31,999 nt of DNA from Planctomycetaceae bacterium (GTDB lineage: Bacteria; Planctomycetota; Planctomycetia; Pirellulales; Pirellulaceae), in contig REEF01000666.1 of the NCBI GenBank assembly GCA_007695205.1, positions 1 to 31,999 on the forward strand, in the 5' to 3' direction. Under the pieces are notes generated by a model. It saw only the letters and a program-made list of their open reading frames with translations. It was not told the DNA's origin and made no database searches. Below, one piece after another: positions 31,917-31,999 of the stretch (position 1 is the stretch's first letter; the number at the start of each line of letters is the position of its first letter). The position numbers were made by a program, and so were the translations under genes.

Positions 31917-31999
31917 GTGAAACAATGGTTTTCAGAGGGAGCTAAGCATCGGCAAAACAGTAACTGTCGGATTTCGTATGGTGGTACCCAACGCGAACG
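31917..31999 (+). CDS. Possible start of a further gene (partial, cut by window end)
   Basis: From a GTG at 31917 the frame stays open for 27 codons to the window end (VKQWFSEGAKHRQ...). AGGAAGG lies just upstream with about five bases between AGGA and the start. The peptide is not recognised, and the base composition is lower in GC than in the sulfatase gene 22 bases to the left. Too short to be sure that it is real. Confidence 0.3.
   Translation, partial: MKQWFSEGAKHRQNSNCRISYGGTQRE

Overview
The window looks like a chromosomal segment from a planctomycete, most likely of the Pirellula/Rhodopirellula type. The evidence is a BBP7-type outer-membrane beta-barrel protein, an exported sulfatase, exported ThuA-like and sugar-isomerase-like proteins, several GTG/TTG starts, loosely packed genes, and many short palindromic repeats between genes. 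No phage, plasmid, transposase or CRISPR locus is visible. The assignment rests on gene families recognised by eye, not on a database search.

Layout. At 1-699 (minus) lies the start of an exported ThuA-like protein cut by the window edge. At 1108-6900 (plus) is a 1930-residue exported alpha-solenoid protein whose core is 28 consecutive repeats of almost exactly 39 residues, followed by a TPR-like C-terminal third. This is the most unusual gene here. Next come carB (7099-10380), an HD-domain nucleotidase-like protein (10465-11073) and a primary-type sigma-70 factor (11351-12343), all plus. A BBP7 barrel protein (12677-13918) is flanked by two repeat elements that both have a 30-bp period.

A minus-strand cluster reads GalT/ADP-glucose-phosphorylase-like enzyme (18099-17083), GH57 4-alpha-glucanotransferase (17013-14842), ispD (14804-14067). 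The first two suggest glycogen/alpha-glucan and sugar-nucleotide turnover. Divergent from it are an NMT1/THI5-type substrate-binding lipoprotein (18242-19243) without transporter partners, and a D-2-hydroxyacid dehydrogenase (19317-20345). A tRNA-Ser(CGA) with a strong terminator follows.

The second half starts with a translation block: rplM-rpsI on the minus strand with a good promoter, then divergently ffh, rpsP (with an acidic repeat tail), trmD, rplS and yraN. rimM is absent from its usual place between rpsP and trmD. A second minus-strand carbohydrate cluster holds an exported sugar-isomerase-like TIM-barrel protein, galK and the classical galT (Leloir pathway). An exported sulfatase with an extra C-terminal domain (29624-31894) closes the window, perhaps followed by the first codons of another gene.

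All three convergent gene junctions (BBP7/ispD, tRNA-Ser/rpsI, yraN/galT) contain a fold-back element, each of a different sequence family. In two of them the element nearly fills the gap, so these repeats may be working as bidirectional terminators.
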